Shown one piece after another: positions 20,310 through 29,467 of a stretch of DNA of 64,000 nucleotides. Position 1 is the first letter of the stretch, and every line of letters begins with the position of its first letter. The notes beneath the pieces were generated by a model. It ran no database searches. It saw only the letters and a program-made list of their open reading frames with translations, and was not told where the DNA came from. The DNA is from Sphingobacteriales bacterium (GTDB taxonomy: Bacteria > Bacteroidota > Bacteroidia > Chitinophagales > Chitinophagaceae): assembly GCA_016708305.1 (NCBI GenBank), contig JADJGB010000008.1, forward strand, positions 2,170,001 to 2,234,000. Direction: 5' to 3'. The position numbers and the translations under genes were made by a program.

Positions 20310-20730
20310 ATTTAGGATTGTAAAGTCGTCTTCACCTCCTGATCTTTCTGGTTCTTTATATCCTTCATTATTACTTCATCTGTTAAATTGCCCGATGGTG
20401 GTACTAATAATCTCGTGCCCTACAAATGACGACCCAAAAAATCCTGGTTAGTTGTTTGTTTTTTTGTAATATCTTATAAGAACTCTTCTTTTTCAGATAT
20501 TGTATAAGTTTACTTATAGACCAAATGAGGTGGACAAGAAACAAACATACTAACATGATCAAGAGATACATGACTCTTTATCATCTTCAATTCATGTCCC
20601 TTGCATGTCTTTCCATCGTAATAATTTCCGAACTATTTTTCCTAATAATCCTCCTAAAAACTTTTTAGGATACTTGGTTTTCATTCTAATATGATATTTA
20701 CAATTGTTGCTCGTATGTGGCATCTTACAG
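20310..20730 (-). pseudogene. Degenerate IS200/IS605-like TnpA relic
   Basis: The 640-bp stretch between ccoI and the rhomboid gene has no intact gene. On the minus strand, fragments read like an IS200-type Y1 transposase: DHVSMFVSCPPHLVYK (about 20512-20560, matching the HUH-region pattern with one His lost), then KLIQYLKKKSSYKILQ in another frame, then LTDEVIMKDIKNQ near the C-terminus. Many stops and shifts show real decay, unlike the isolated indels elsewhere. No ends were identified. Confidence 0.6.
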
Positions 20731-20811
20731 TAGCGCTGCATACAATAAAAATATTAAACTAAAGTCTTCGTCTAAAGGCGAGTAATTTTTTTCCAGAAAC
20801 GGATATTAAAA

Positions 20812-21519
20812 TTATCTGACTCTTGCAGGGAAAACAGGTTGTTTTTTTGCAAAAAATTTAACTAATATCATTCCTGCCAAAAAACCGCCAATGTGTGCTG
20901 CATAAGCTACGCCGCCGCCTTCCGATTCTCCACCCAGCGCCCCCATCTGGCTCACCACTTGCATTACAATCCAGATTCCCAGCGTAACTACTGCCGGAAC
21001 ATAGATTATAAAGCTGATTGCCAGCACCCTTACTCTGTTTCGGGGGAAAAGAATTAAATACCCACCCAACACACCGGATATGGCTCCGGAGGCCCCAAGG
21101 CTTGGAACCAGTAATCCTTGCCCCATAAAGGAAGAAAACCATACGTGCGACAAAGATGCAATAGCGCCACAAATCAAATAGAAAACCAAATATCGGGCAT
21201 GACCCATTACGTTTTCAAGATTATCGCCAAAAATCCACAGGTACAGCATATTGCCGACAATATGTGCGATACTGCCATGCATAAACATAGAGGTTAAAAT
21301 GGTGCCATAAACCGGAATAGGTGTGATGCTCAGACCATTGGTTGTGATGTCATTACCTGATAATATTTCTTGTGGTACAGTGGAAAGACTCATCAGCATA
21401 GCTTCGTTGGAACCCATTTGCTGGGCAAAAACAAATACGATAATATTGATGGCAATCAGTAAATAGTTGACTACAGGGGTAATCCTCCTGTCTGAATTGT
21501 CGTCTCCAATGGGCATCAT
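20812..21519 (-). CDS. Rhomboid family intramembrane serine protease
   Basis: A 235-residue protease with six to seven membrane helices. The catalytic Ser144 lies in GASGAISG and His209 in YAAHIGGF; the oxyanion-region HGSIAHIVGNMLYLW holds His86 and Asn90. These are all residues needed for activity. Substrate unknown. A second rhomboid is encoded at 53707-54348. Alone in its unit, with an AT-rich upstream region to the J-protein gene. Confidence 0.93.
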   Translation of the reverse strand: MMPIGDDNSDRRITPVVNYLLIAINIIVFVFAQQMGSNEAMLMSLSTVPQEILSGNDITTNGLSITPIPVYGTILTSMFMHGSIAHIVGNMLYLWIFGDNLENVMGHARYLVFYLICGAIASLSHVWFSSFMGQGLLVPSLGASGAISGVLGGYLILFPRNRVRVLAISFIIYVPAVVTLGIWIVMQVVSQMGALGGESEGGGVAYAAHIGGFLAGMILVKFFAKKQPVFPARVR

Positions 21520-21664
21520 GGCAGAAAAATTGTTTTTTGTTTTGAAAGTTGAAAGATAGAAATAATTTATAATACCGGCAAGTAATTATTTTTTGTAAAT
21601 TAATGGTTACTATACCATATAATGGCACAAAATAAAAATAATATTACAGGTATCAACAAATATC

Positions 21665-22234
21665 TCAGTTTTCCCATCTTGACTGGTACTTTAGCTCATT
21701 TAAAAAATGATCAAGCAATTTCGTATTTTTTAAATTGATTCTGTTCAAGTACTCCAAAAACCAATGCTGATCTTTAAAGCAAAGTTTTGAGATGTTTTGC
21801 AAACAGAGCATTATGATTTCATCGTTAATAGCCTGCTCATCAAACGAGTTAAGAATACTGATATTTTCATCGCTTAACACTGACAACAATTCTTCTTTAA
21901 ACGTTGATTTATCCATGCTGAACTCATTGACAAAAACTGATTTTTGATGGAATGCCAGCATTGATTTTAACACATCTGAAGGAGTTTGAATTTTATTGGT
22001 AAACGCCTTGTTGTTAGCTTTTAACAGCCACCTTTCATTAAGATATTTTTCTTTTAAGGTGCGTATAGTCAGCGTTTCGTATGCTTCCTTGACCAAGCTA
22101 AATCGCGCTTTCATCTCATAATCATCCTGCGTTTTGTCGGGATGAAACAAAAGCGCCTGTCGGCGATATGCCCTTTTTATTTCGTCCATGGTGGCCGAAG
22201 GGTCAATCTCTAATATTTTATAATAATCAATCAC
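21665..22234 (-). CDS. J-domain (DnaJ-like) protein
   Basis: A 189-residue protein. Residues 1-65 are a J domain: YYKILEIDPSATMDEIKRAY with the HPD motif in LLFHPDKTQDD, which stimulates DnaK ATPase. There is no G/F region, zinc finger or membrane helix. The remaining 120 residues are helical and unfamiliar, so the client is unknown. Confidence 0.88.
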   Translation of the reverse strand: MIDYYKILEIDPSATMDEIKRAYRRQALLFHPDKTQDDYEMKARFSLVKEAYETLTIRTLKEKYLNERWLLKANNKAFTNKIQTPSDVLKSMLAFHQKSVFVNEFSMDKSTFKEELLSVLSDENISILNSFDEQAINDEIIMLCLQNISKLCFKDQHWFLEYLNRINLKNTKLLDHFLNELKYQSRWEN

Positions 22235-22483
22235 AAAGTGTAAGCAAAATCATATTTGAATTCCTTTCCTTTTTATTTGAAAATGAAGCCATTGTGGGAA
22301 GTGCTCTGCAATTTTACAAATGATTCACAAAATTGTTAAAGAATTTTGCCAAAAATTTTCTTAATACTACTTATAAATAAAAATTTGAGCAACTATATAA
22401 TGTACCTTACGTCATATAATCAGAGAATGCACAGCAAATCAATGCTTGCTCACTCGGGAAAAATGGTTTAACAATTAAAAACA

Positions 22484-24145
22484 ATGAAAATGAAACGTAT
22501 ATTCTTTGGTTTGGGCTTCGGTTTATTTTTGGCTATAGGCATGTTGATGGCAAAGCCTTCAACGGCGCAATTCAGAGTGGGCGTGAATATTAATTTTCAG
22601 TCATTTTACGATCAGCTTAGTCCTTATGGCGACTGGATAGATTATCCTGATTATGGCTATACCTGGCGACCAAGGGTTGGCAGCGATTTCAGGCCTTATT
22701 CCACTAATGGGTATTGGGCTTATACCGATGATTACGACTGGATGTGGAACTCTGGTTACGATTGGGGCTGGGCTCCGTTTCACTATGGTCGTTGGTTTTA
22801 TGATCCCTATTATGGCTGGCTTTGGGTGCCAGGTTATGATTGGTCTCCAGCATGGGTAGCCTGGCGCGGTGGCGGCGACTACTACGGTTGGGCTCCGTTG
22901 CGCCCCGGGTTCAGCATTAGCATAGGCTTTGGGAACTACAATCCCGGTTATGATTATTGGACTTTTGCGCCTTGCAGGTATATGTCTTCAAGGTATATTG
23001 ATCGTTACTACTACCCACATGGAAACAATATCAACATATTTAATAATACTACAATCATTAACAATTATTATGGAAACCGTGGAGACAGAGGATATAGTGG
23101 TGGCGGCAGATACGATGCGCGTAGAGAAGGAATTTATACCAACGGGCCACTCCGCCGCGATGTGGAAAAATATACAGGTAGAATAAATTCGCTTCGCGTA
23201 AAAGATATGGATCAGCCTGGAAGAACTAACGTAAGGCGTAATGAACTGTCCGTGTATCGTCCTACAGTACAAAGAAGTGATGATAATTCCAGCAAAAAAT
23301 TTGCACCACGGGATGTAAAAACCTATGATAGAAGCGTAGCTGCAAACCGTAGTGAGGCATTGCGCAATGGAAATGATAATGGAAGAGTTGTTGGTTCAAG
23401 AGGAAACGATGCCGGTGGCAGATCAGATGTCGGTCGCATCAATAATGAAAGGCGGAACAATACCGTAGCAGAAAGAAGTGGGAATGTAGAAAACAGAAGG
23501 TTTGGTAATAGTGACAGTAGAGTTGAAAACGGTAATACCGAAAACACCGGCCGCCAACGAAGTGGTAATGTATTGGAAAGAACCAGACCTACAACTGAGA
23601 ATAATAGCAATAGCGAGGTAAGGCAACGCCGTAGTGACGATATAAGGCAACAACGTCAGCAAAATGAAGACTTAGAACGTAAAAATGCTGAAATGCACCA
23701 GCAACGTGAAAAGCAAATAAATGATCAGCGTAATATGGACATGCGGCAGCAACGGGAAAGGCAGATGAACGAACAACGTGAAAGACCAGTAAATGAACAG
23801 AGAAACATGGAAGTACGTCAGCAACGTGAAAGGCAGATGAATGAACAACGTGAGAGCCAGATGCGTAACCAACGTGAAAGACAAGTAAATGAACAAAGAA
23901 ATATGGAAGTGCGTCAGCAACGTGAAAGGAAGATGAATGAACAACGTGAGAGCCAGATGCGTTCCCAACGTGAAAGACAAGTAAATGAACAAAGAAATAT
24001 GGAAGTGCGACAGCAACGTGAAAGTCAAATACGTAGTCGTGAAATGCAGCCTCCTCAAAGAGAATCCCGCAGCATAGAAAGCAGGTCTTCAGAAAGGTCG
24101 GCCCCAGCCCAGCGTGAATCATCTGCCAGAGAAAGGAGGTTTTAA
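22484..24145 (+). CDS. DUF6600-like exported protein with an Arg/Gln/Glu octapeptide-repeat tail
   Basis: A 553-residue protein with signal peptide (residues 1-28, cleaved near STAQ). Residues 35-160 are rich in Tyr/Trp/Gly/Asp (YGDWIDYPDYGYTWRP, YDWGWAPFHYGRW, YGWLWVPGYDWSPAWVAWRG), the YxWxP pattern of DUF6600/YXWGXW proteins. The middle is Asn/Arg-rich. From about 400 to 515 the protein is built of 8-residue units such as RERQVNEQ and RNMEVRQQ, arranged in 32-residue blocks. The long minus-strand open frame opposite the repeats is an artefact. Function unknown; probably envelope or surface. Confidence 0.8.
   Translation: MKMKRIFFGLGFGLFLAIGMLMAKPSTAQFRVGVNINFQSFYDQLSPYGDWIDYPDYGYTWRPRVGSDFRPYSTNGYWAYTDDYDWMWNSGYDWGWAPFHYGRWFYDPYYGWLWVPGYDWSPAWVAWRGGGDYYGWAPLRPGFSISIGFGNYNPGYDYWTFAPCRYMSSRYIDRYYYPHGNNINIFNNTTIINNYYGNRGDRGYSGGGRYDARREGIYTNGPLRRDVEKYTGRINSLRVKDMDQPGRTNVRRNELSVYRPTVQRSDDNSSKKFAPRDVKTYDRSVAANRSEALRNGNDNGRVVGSRGNDAGGRSDVGRINNERRNNTVAERSGNVENRRFGNSDSRVENGNTENTGRQRSGNVLERTRPTTENNSNSEVRQRRSDDIRQQRQQNEDLERKNAEMHQQREKQINDQRNMDMRQQRERQMNEQRERPVNEQRNMEVRQQRERQMNEQRESQMRNQRERQVNEQRNMEVRQQRERKMNEQRESQMRSQRERQVNEQRNMEVRQQRESQIRSREMQPPQRESRSIESRSSERSAPAQRESSARERRF
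23695..24024 (+). repeat. 96-bp tandem repeat made of 24-bp units
   Basis: Within the DUF6600 gene the coding DNA repeats with a 24-bp unit (8 codons, often reading CAACGTGAAAGRCARRTRAA), grouped in near-identical 96-bp blocks. Two nearly exact copies start near 23806 and 23902. Confidence 0.8.
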
Positions 24146-24167
24146 TCTTTAATTAGAAACAATAAAT

Positions 24168-24202
24168 CCCGGATTCGAACAAATACGAATTCGGGCTTTT
24201 TT
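24168..24202 (+). terminator. Rho-independent terminator
   Basis: Ten-bp stem CCCGGATTCG/CGAATTCGGG (one G-T) with loop AACAAATA, followed by a T-run, after the DUF6600 gene. Confidence 0.85.
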
Positions 24203-24261
24203 ATTTTGTCGGCTAAATACTAATACAATGTAAAAAAATGTTACAGTTAGCAGGAGTTGAA

Positions 24262-24269
24262 TATTTTTG
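24262..24269 (+). promoter_or_regulatory. -7 promoter box for purC
   Basis: TATTTTTG fits TAnnTTTG and lies 33 bp upstream of the purC ATG. Confidence 0.45.
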
Positions 24270-24302
24270 CAACCCCATTTAGTTGAAAATTAAAAAAAAC
24301 AG

Positions 24303-24984
24303 ATGAAATTGTTATACTCAGGAAAAACAAAGGATGTATATGCTACCGAAAGTGAAGGCGGTATTATTAAAATTTAAAGATGATGTAACCGGCACTGATG
24401 GCGTTTTTGATCCCGGAGCCAATACTATTGGGTTAACCATTGACGGTGTGGGGAAATCAGGTCTGAAAATGACGACTTATTTTTTCAACAGATTGAATGA
24501 AAGAGGAATCCCTACTCATTTTGTGGCTTCGGATATTGATGATACCACCATGACTGTAAAGAAAGCGACTGTTTTTGGAAAAGGACTGGAGGTGATTTGC
24601 CGTTATAAAGCAGTAGGCAGTTTTTTCAGGAGGTATGGCGCATATTGCATACAAGGGCAAGATTTGGGCGCTTTTGTGGAAGTAACGATTAAAGATGAAG
24701 AAAGAGGAGACCCTGCTATTTCCTAGGATGCACTGCAATTGCTGGGGTTGATGACCTTTGATGAATAGGAAAAGGTGAAAGTGATTACTGTAAATATTTG
24801 CAACATTGTCAAAGAGTTGCTGACTGAGAAAAGTCTTGACCTCTATGATATTAAACTTGAATTTGGCAAAGATGTACAGGGAAATATTATGCTGATTGAT
24901 GAAATTTCAGGCAGTAACATGCGGGTATATAAAAATGGAGTCTATATAGAGCCCTTGCAATTAGAACAAGAATTTTTGCAGTAA
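24303..24984 (+). CDS. purC: SAICAR synthetase (purC), one frameshift and two in-frame TAG codons
   Basis: Phosphoribosylaminoimidazole-succinocarboxamide synthase of purine synthesis. Motifs: MKLLYSGKTKDVYATESEGG, FKDDVTGTDGVFDPGANTIG, HFVASDIDDTTM, GSFFRRYG, KSLDLYDIKLEFGKD and LIDEISGSNMRVYKNGVYIE. An extra A near 24362 breaks the frame. In the corrected frame TAG codons stand at 24724 (PAIS-TAG-DALQLLGL) and 24766 (TFDE-TAG-EKVKV), where the family has an ordinary residue. Either a true pseudogene or a base-substitution artefact. The frame is otherwise well kept to the proper end. Confidence 0.85.
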
Positions 24985-25030
24985 GGCACACCGCTTGAAC
25001 AAAGGGTATATGAGAGAAAAAAAACTATTC

Positions 25031-25058
25031 AAAACGCAGGGAAAGCGTTTTTTTTTTT
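25031..25058 (+). terminator. Rho-independent terminator after purC
   Basis: Stem AAAACGC/GCGTTTT with loop AGGGAAA and a long T-run. Confidence 0.85.
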
Positions 25059-25059
25059 A

Positions 25060-25929
25060 CTAAATGATTTCTATACTCCAGGTGCGTTCAAACTCATTGC
25101 CGGAGGCCAGTTTATGTATTCCTTCCTTGACCGTGAGCTCCTGAGTAGTGTTTGCACTATCGGCAATGCCGCCCTAGGGTTCAATGCACACAAAATCAGC
25201 ATTTGGCACTGCCCAGATACCCAAAAACGGAAATCCTTCGAAATCAAAATTCAGGCCAATGCGGTTCTGCTTCGAAATTAATTTTACACTTGTCGAGTTC
25301 AATTGTTTTAATACGATGGCATCTTCTTTGAATAAGTCTTTTGATAAAGAGATAACGTTGCTGTTGATAACAAAGGGAGATGGAGAATCGCCAATCAGAC
25401 CTTCGCTCGTAATTGGCCAACGGCTTGCATTTTCGGTTTCATTAAATTCTAAAACATAATCCGAATAAACTTCACACTCAAAAATTGGAACTTTAAAAGC
25501 AGGGTGCCCACCCACAGAGAAGTACATTTCCTCTTTACCTGTATTTTTTACGTGATAGGTAACGCTTAGCATGTTATCAATAATGGTATAAATAATAGAA
25601 AATTCAAAGTCAAATGGGAAAATGTTCAGTGTATCACTATCACTTATTAATAAAAAATGGAGATTGTCCGTTGTTTGCTCTTTCAGCTCAAAGACCATAT
25701 CTCTGGCAAAACCATGCCTTCCTAATTTATAACTTTTCCCTTGAAAAAAATATGTATTATCCTTGAGGGTTCCCACTATCGGGAATAAAATCGGCGAATG
25801 TTTAGCCCAAAAAGCAGGGTTGGCATCCCACATATACTCAATTCCGGTTTTTTTGTCAAAAAAACTTTGGAGTTCTGCGCCTTTTTCGCTCACCGATACT
25901 TTAATTCGGTTGGTTTCAATGTTATACAT
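25060..25929 (-). CDS. Aldose 1-epimerase family protein, one premature TAG
   Basis: GalM-like mutarotase fold protein of the YeaD/LacX branch, interconverting sugar anomers or hexose-6-phosphates. The start MYNIETNRIKVSVSEKGAEL (25929) is chosen over an upstream extension that runs through the tRNA. Motifs: SPILFPIVGTLKDN, YKLGRHGFARD and VGGHPAFKVP. The frame meets TAG at 25174 in CIEP-TAG-GGIADSANTT, where a Trp (TGG) is expected. Reading on gives KEGIHKLASGNEFERTW and a stop at 25060, so the C-terminal 38 residues are preserved. Confidence 0.88.
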
Positions 25930-26012
25930 AGTTTCAAAGTTAAAAGAAATGTATGTTAAAACGGGGTGAAATAGAAAAAGCCTTTCTGAAAATATCAGAA
26001 AAGCATTCAAAG

Positions 26013-26098
26013 TGCCCGAGACTGGATTCGAACCAGCACGCCGTGTTACCAGCACTACCACCTCAAAGTAGCGTGTCTACCAATTTCACCACCCGGGC
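26013..26098 (-). tRNA. tRNA-Leu (GAG anticodon)
   Basis: Class II tRNA with acceptor GCCCGGG/CTCGGGC, anticodon stem CTACT/GGTAG with loop TTGAGGT (anticodon GAG), a long variable arm, and T-arm CTGG-TTCGAAT-CCAG. Confidence 0.94.
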
Positions 26099-26425
26099 TT
26101 TAAATTGGAGGGCAAAGGTAAAGAAAAAATTGTGCTTTTCATAATTGTTTTTGAAAATTATCCGACTTTTCGGATAAAAGCTGATATTAAGATAAATAAT
26201 TGATAATCAATGTTTAAAATTATTGTCATTGTGAATAACCCTGTTAATATTTGGTTTAGAAATAAAGATTTTGACATGTTGGTTTTGGTGGCTAAATTCG
26301 CCTCTGATTTTGCGGGAGCCATATTAATCTTTAAAATTTTTTAAGAAAAAATTCGTTAGATTTACGTACCCCCTGATTCATTAGAAAATCTAATGATGTA
26401 ACTTTTTTATCGCTATAATTGACCA
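26099..26425. other. Intergenic region upstream of dnaB
   Basis: 327 bp of AT-rich sequence between tRNA-Leu and dnaB. I see no open frame or strong hairpin. TTGGTTTTGG near 26280 with TAAATTCG downstream could be a weak promoter. Confidence 0.4.
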
Positions 26426-28000
26426 ATGGATTTAACTAATTTAAATAAAGACAGGAAGCATAAAAGAAGAACGGCAGTTGATTTAGGTACCATGGTTTAT
26501 GGAAAGGTACCACCACAGGCTCGTGAACTTGAAGAAGCAGTTTTGGGTGCTGTCATGCTTGAAAAAGACGCTTTTGACGCAATTGTGGAAATTTTGAAAC
26601 CCGAATGTTTTTACGTAGATGCACACCAACGAATATTCAGGGCAATGCAGTCGCTGGCAAACAAGAGCCAACCCATTGATATGCTGACCGTGGTAGAAGA
26701 GTTGAAAAGTCGGGAAGAGCTGGAAATGATTGGCGGCCCCTATTATGTAACCAAGCTAACCAATGCGGTGGTATCGGCAGCAAATATAGATGCCCACTCC
26801 AGAATTATTCTTCAAAAATTTATTCAGAGGGAGTTGATACGAATAAGCGGCGAGATAATTGCTGATGCATACGAAGACAGTACTGATGTATTTGAATTGC
26901 TTGACGATGCCGAAGGAAAACTGTTTGAAATCACCAATCAGCACCTGCGAAGCAGTATTCAACCGATAGACTCAGTATTAGTTAATACCATTCAAAGAAT
27001 ACAAGATCTCCGAAACCGAAATGAAGAGATTACAGGGGTACCCAGTAGCTTCAAAAGTCTTGACAAGGTTACTTATGGCTGGCAAAACAGCGACCTGATT
27101 ATTCTGGCTGCAAGGCCGGCTGTGGGTAAAACGGCATTTGCACTTAACCTTGCCCGTAATGCTTCATTGCATCCCACCAAACAAACGCCGGTGGCTTTCT
27201 TTTCTCTTGAAATGAGCGCCAGTCAATTAGTGCAGCGTATTCTGGCAGCAGAAAGTGAAATCATGCTCGAAAAAATTGCAAGAGGCAAGATGGAAGAGCA
27301 TGAAATGAAACAACTTTATACAAAAGGTATTCAGCGGCTTTCGCAAGCTCCGTTATTTATTGATGACACGCCAGCATTAAATATTTTTGAGTTGAGGGCC
27401 AAGTGCCGAAAACTGAAGAACAAACATAATATTGGCCTTATTATTATAGATTATCTGCAACTGATGAGCGGTACCGGCGAAAACAGGAATGCAAATCGCG
27501 AACAGGAAATCAGCAACATCAGCCGTAACCTGAAAGGCCTGGCAAAAGAGCTGAATGTGCCGATTATTGCCTTATCCCAGTTGAGCCGTGAGGTAGAAAA
27601 ACGGGGCGCTAAAGAGGGCAGCCGCATTCCTCAACTGAGCGACCTGCGCGAATCGGGAGCCATTGAGCAGGATGCCGATTTGGTAATGTTTTTATATAGA
27701 CCAGAGTATTATGATATCAACACCAATGCTGAGGGCGAAGAGCAAAAAGGCCTGACCGAGGTAAAGATTGCCAAGCACCGGAATGGGCAATTGGATACTA
27801 TCAAACTAAAGGCATTGCTCCATATTCAAAAATTTATTGGCTGGGAAGAAGATCCTTACAATGTAATAGGATTGCCGGGTGGTGGTTCGTGGAAACGTGT
27901 GGAAGATGAAGGTGGCGCTAAAGTTTTTATTGCCGAAAGCAAGATGAATAGCAGAAATGAGGATGAGGAAGATGAAAACATGGAGGATGCTCCTTTTTAG
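26426..28000 (+). CDS. dnaB: Replicative DNA helicase DnaB
   Basis: A 524-residue hexameric helicase that unwinds DNA at the fork. The N-terminal primase-interacting domain has PPQARELEEAVLGAVMLEKD. The RecA-like domain has Walker A AARPAVGKTAFALNLA (about 229-244), FFSLEMSASQL, IIIDYLQLM and LSQLSREVEKR, then LSDLRESGAIEQDADLV and the C-terminal KHRNGQ arginine-finger region. No intein is present. Terminates with TAG. Confidence 0.98.
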   Translation: MDLTNLNKDRKHKRRTAVDLGTMVYGKVPPQARELEEAVLGAVMLEKDAFDAIVEILKPECFYVDAHQRIFRAMQSLANKSQPIDMLTVVEELKSREELEMIGGPYYVTKLTNAVVSAANIDAHSRIILQKFIQRELIRISGEIIADAYEDSTDVFELLDDAEGKLFEITNQHLRSSIQPIDSVLVNTIQRIQDLRNRNEEITGVPSSFKSLDKVTYGWQNSDLIILAARPAVGKTAFALNLARNASLHPTKQTPVAFFSLEMSASQLVQRILAAESEIMLEKIARGKMEEHEMKQLYTKGIQRLSQAPLFIDDTPALNIFELRAKCRKLKNKHNIGLIIIDYLQLMSGTGENRNANREQEISNISRNLKGLAKELNVPIIALSQLSREVEKRGAKEGSRIPQLSDLRESGAIEQDADLVMFLYRPEYYDINTNAEGEEQKGLTEVKIAKHRNGQLDTIKLKALLHIQKFIGWEEDPYNVIGLPGGGSWKRVEDEGGAKVFIAESKMNSRNEDEEDENMEDAPF

Positions 28001-28068
28001 GCGTAAGAATGTATGAATTCAATCTTTAATAATCTATCGTCTATTTGAAAACCGTTATTTTTCTATCT

Positions 28069-28779
28069 GTGCAGCTTCCGTATTTCTATATTGATAACTT
28101 TGATACCTCTCAAAAAGATATAGTATTGAACGAGGAAACCTCAAAGTACGCAGTACAGGTGCTGAGGATGAAGAAAGGAGAGCGCCTTCATCTAACCGAT
28201 GGAAAGGGGGCTCTGATTACTGCTGAAATTTCTGAAGACAATAGAAAGCACTGTTCCGTGAGGGTAAAGGAATGCTGTTTTTTGGAAAATGAGAACCCGA
28301 AAGTATCGATAGCTATTTCTCTTTTGAAGAATAGTAATCGCTTTGAGTGGTTTCTGGAAAAAGCCACTGAAATAGGCATTGATTTTATTATCCCCTTGCT
28401 TTGTGAAAGGACGGAAAAAGAAAAATTCAAAATTGGGAGATTACGCCAAATATTGATAAGCGCTATGTTGCAAAGCCGTCAGGTATGGCTGCCTGAGTTG
28501 TGTGCCCTCGTTTCTTTTAATGATTTTTTAAATCAGAATATTTTTAAAACTGCTGCCAAAAAATATATTGCACATTGTGCTGATTGTGAAAAAAACAAGC
28601 TTATTCCTTCTCAAAATGAATCTTCCCTGATACTCATTGGCCCGGAAGGCGATTTCAGTGATGATGAAATACAAATGGCACTAAATGCAGGATGCCTGCC
28701 CGCAACACTGGGAAATACCCGCTTACGTACAGAAACAGCAGGTATGGTAGCTGCTGTATTATTGAAAAATTCATCCTGA
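28069..28779 (+). CDS. rsmE: 16S rRNA m3U1498 methyltransferase RsmE
   Basis: SPOUT-family enzyme that methylates U1498 of 16S rRNA. An N-terminal PUA-like region (LRMKKGERLHLTDGKG) precedes the knot domain with FEWFLEKATEIGIDFIIPLL, RTEKEKF, LIGPEGDFSDDEI and LGNTRLRTETAGMVAA. The GTG at 28069 (VQLPYFYIDNF) is preferred because family members start at this PYFY stretch; the frame is also open from TTG at 28045. It follows dnaB by about 70 bp. Confidence 0.93.
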   Translation: MQLPYFYIDNFDTSQKDIVLNEETSKYAVQVLRMKKGERLHLTDGKGALITAEISEDNRKHCSVRVKECCFLENENPKVSIAISLLKNSNRFEWFLEKATEIGIDFIIPLLCERTEKEKFKIGRLRQILISAMLQSRQVWLPELCALVSFNDFLNQNIFKTAAKKYIAHCADCEKNKLIPSQNESSLILIGPEGDFSDDEIQMALNAGCLPATLGNTRLRTETAGMVAAVLLKNSS

Positions 28780-28781
28780 CA

Positions 28782-29276
28782 TTACACATCTTCTTCCCTT
28801 ATGGAAAGCTCGATGTGGGTATTGCTTACTACTACTTTCCTGTAGGCTACTCCGGCGCTGTCAAGCATTTTTTTTGAAGCAATAAAAATATCCTGTCCTG
28901 CGTATTTGTCTGACAGATATACAACTTCCTTTATGCCTGATTGAATGATAGCTTTTGTACACTCATTGCATGGAAACAAAGCAACATATATTCTGCAGCC
29001 ATGAAGTCCGGTTATAGAGTTAAGAATGGCATTCAATTCAGCATGGCAAACATAGGGGTATTTTGTATCCAGAAAATCGCCTTGTTTTACCCATGGGTAT
29101 TCATCATCGCTCAAACCGATGGGCAGGCCGTTATATCCTACGCCTACAATCTTGTTTTGCTGGTTTACAATGCAGGCGCCTACCTGTGTGGAGGGGTCTT
29201 TACTACTTTTTCCCGAAAGCAAAGCTACTCCCATAAAGTATTCATCCCACGAAATATAATTTTCCCTTTTGGCCAT
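28782..29276 (-). CDS. dCMP deaminase (ComE-type)
   Basis: A 164-residue zinc enzyme converting dCMP to dUMP. Zinc and catalytic motifs are CHAELNAIL (His78, Glu80) and PCNEC (Cys103, Cys106). DPSTQVGACIV and GYNGLPIGL are typical of the dCMP/CMP deaminase family. It is convergent with rsmE, with stops 2 bp apart. Confidence 0.93.
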   Translation of the reverse strand: MAKRENYISWDEYFMGVALLSGKSSKDPSTQVGACIVNQQNKIVGVGYNGLPIGLSDDEYPWVKQGDFLDTKYPYVCHAELNAILNSITGLHGCRIYVALFPCNECTKAIIQSGIKEVVYLSDKYAGQDIFIASKKMLDSAGVAYRKVVVSNTHIELSIREEDV

Positions 29277-29452
29277 AATTGCTAAGTTATTTTAATGGCG
29301 AAAGGTAAGAAATACTTATAAAATAATTATCTCTCATAAATCCCAAAATGTTCACATGTATTTTAGATTCTCACAAATAATTTTTTATGATAGTAAATTC
29401 TGCTTCATTTGATAAAACCGAAAATAATAATAATTAATGTTAAATGCTTTAA

Positions 29453-29460
29453 TACATTTG
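29453..29460 (+). promoter_or_regulatory. -7 promoter box very close to the pcm start
   Basis: TACATTTG fits TAnnTTTG and ends 7 bp before the pcm ATG, which would make the transcript nearly leaderless if used. Confidence 0.55.
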
Positions 29461-29467
29461 CGTAAAT

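Noticed and set aside
23695..24024. CRISPR-like regular repeats
   Set aside because: The 24/96-bp periodicity has no unique spacers and is in frame with a coding sequence.
23589..24122. Long minus-strand open frames rich in His, Phe and Val opposite the DUF6600 repeats
   Set aside because: They arise from the stop-free antisense of the octapeptide repeats and have no start context or family.
24303..25929. Recoding of TAG as a sense codon
   Set aside because: TAG is the normal stop of dnaB, the SPOR gene and the element ATPase in this window, so genome-wide recoding is not plausible.
25930..26061. N-terminal extension of the aldose epimerase
   Set aside because: It runs through tRNA-Leu; the family N-terminus begins at 25929.
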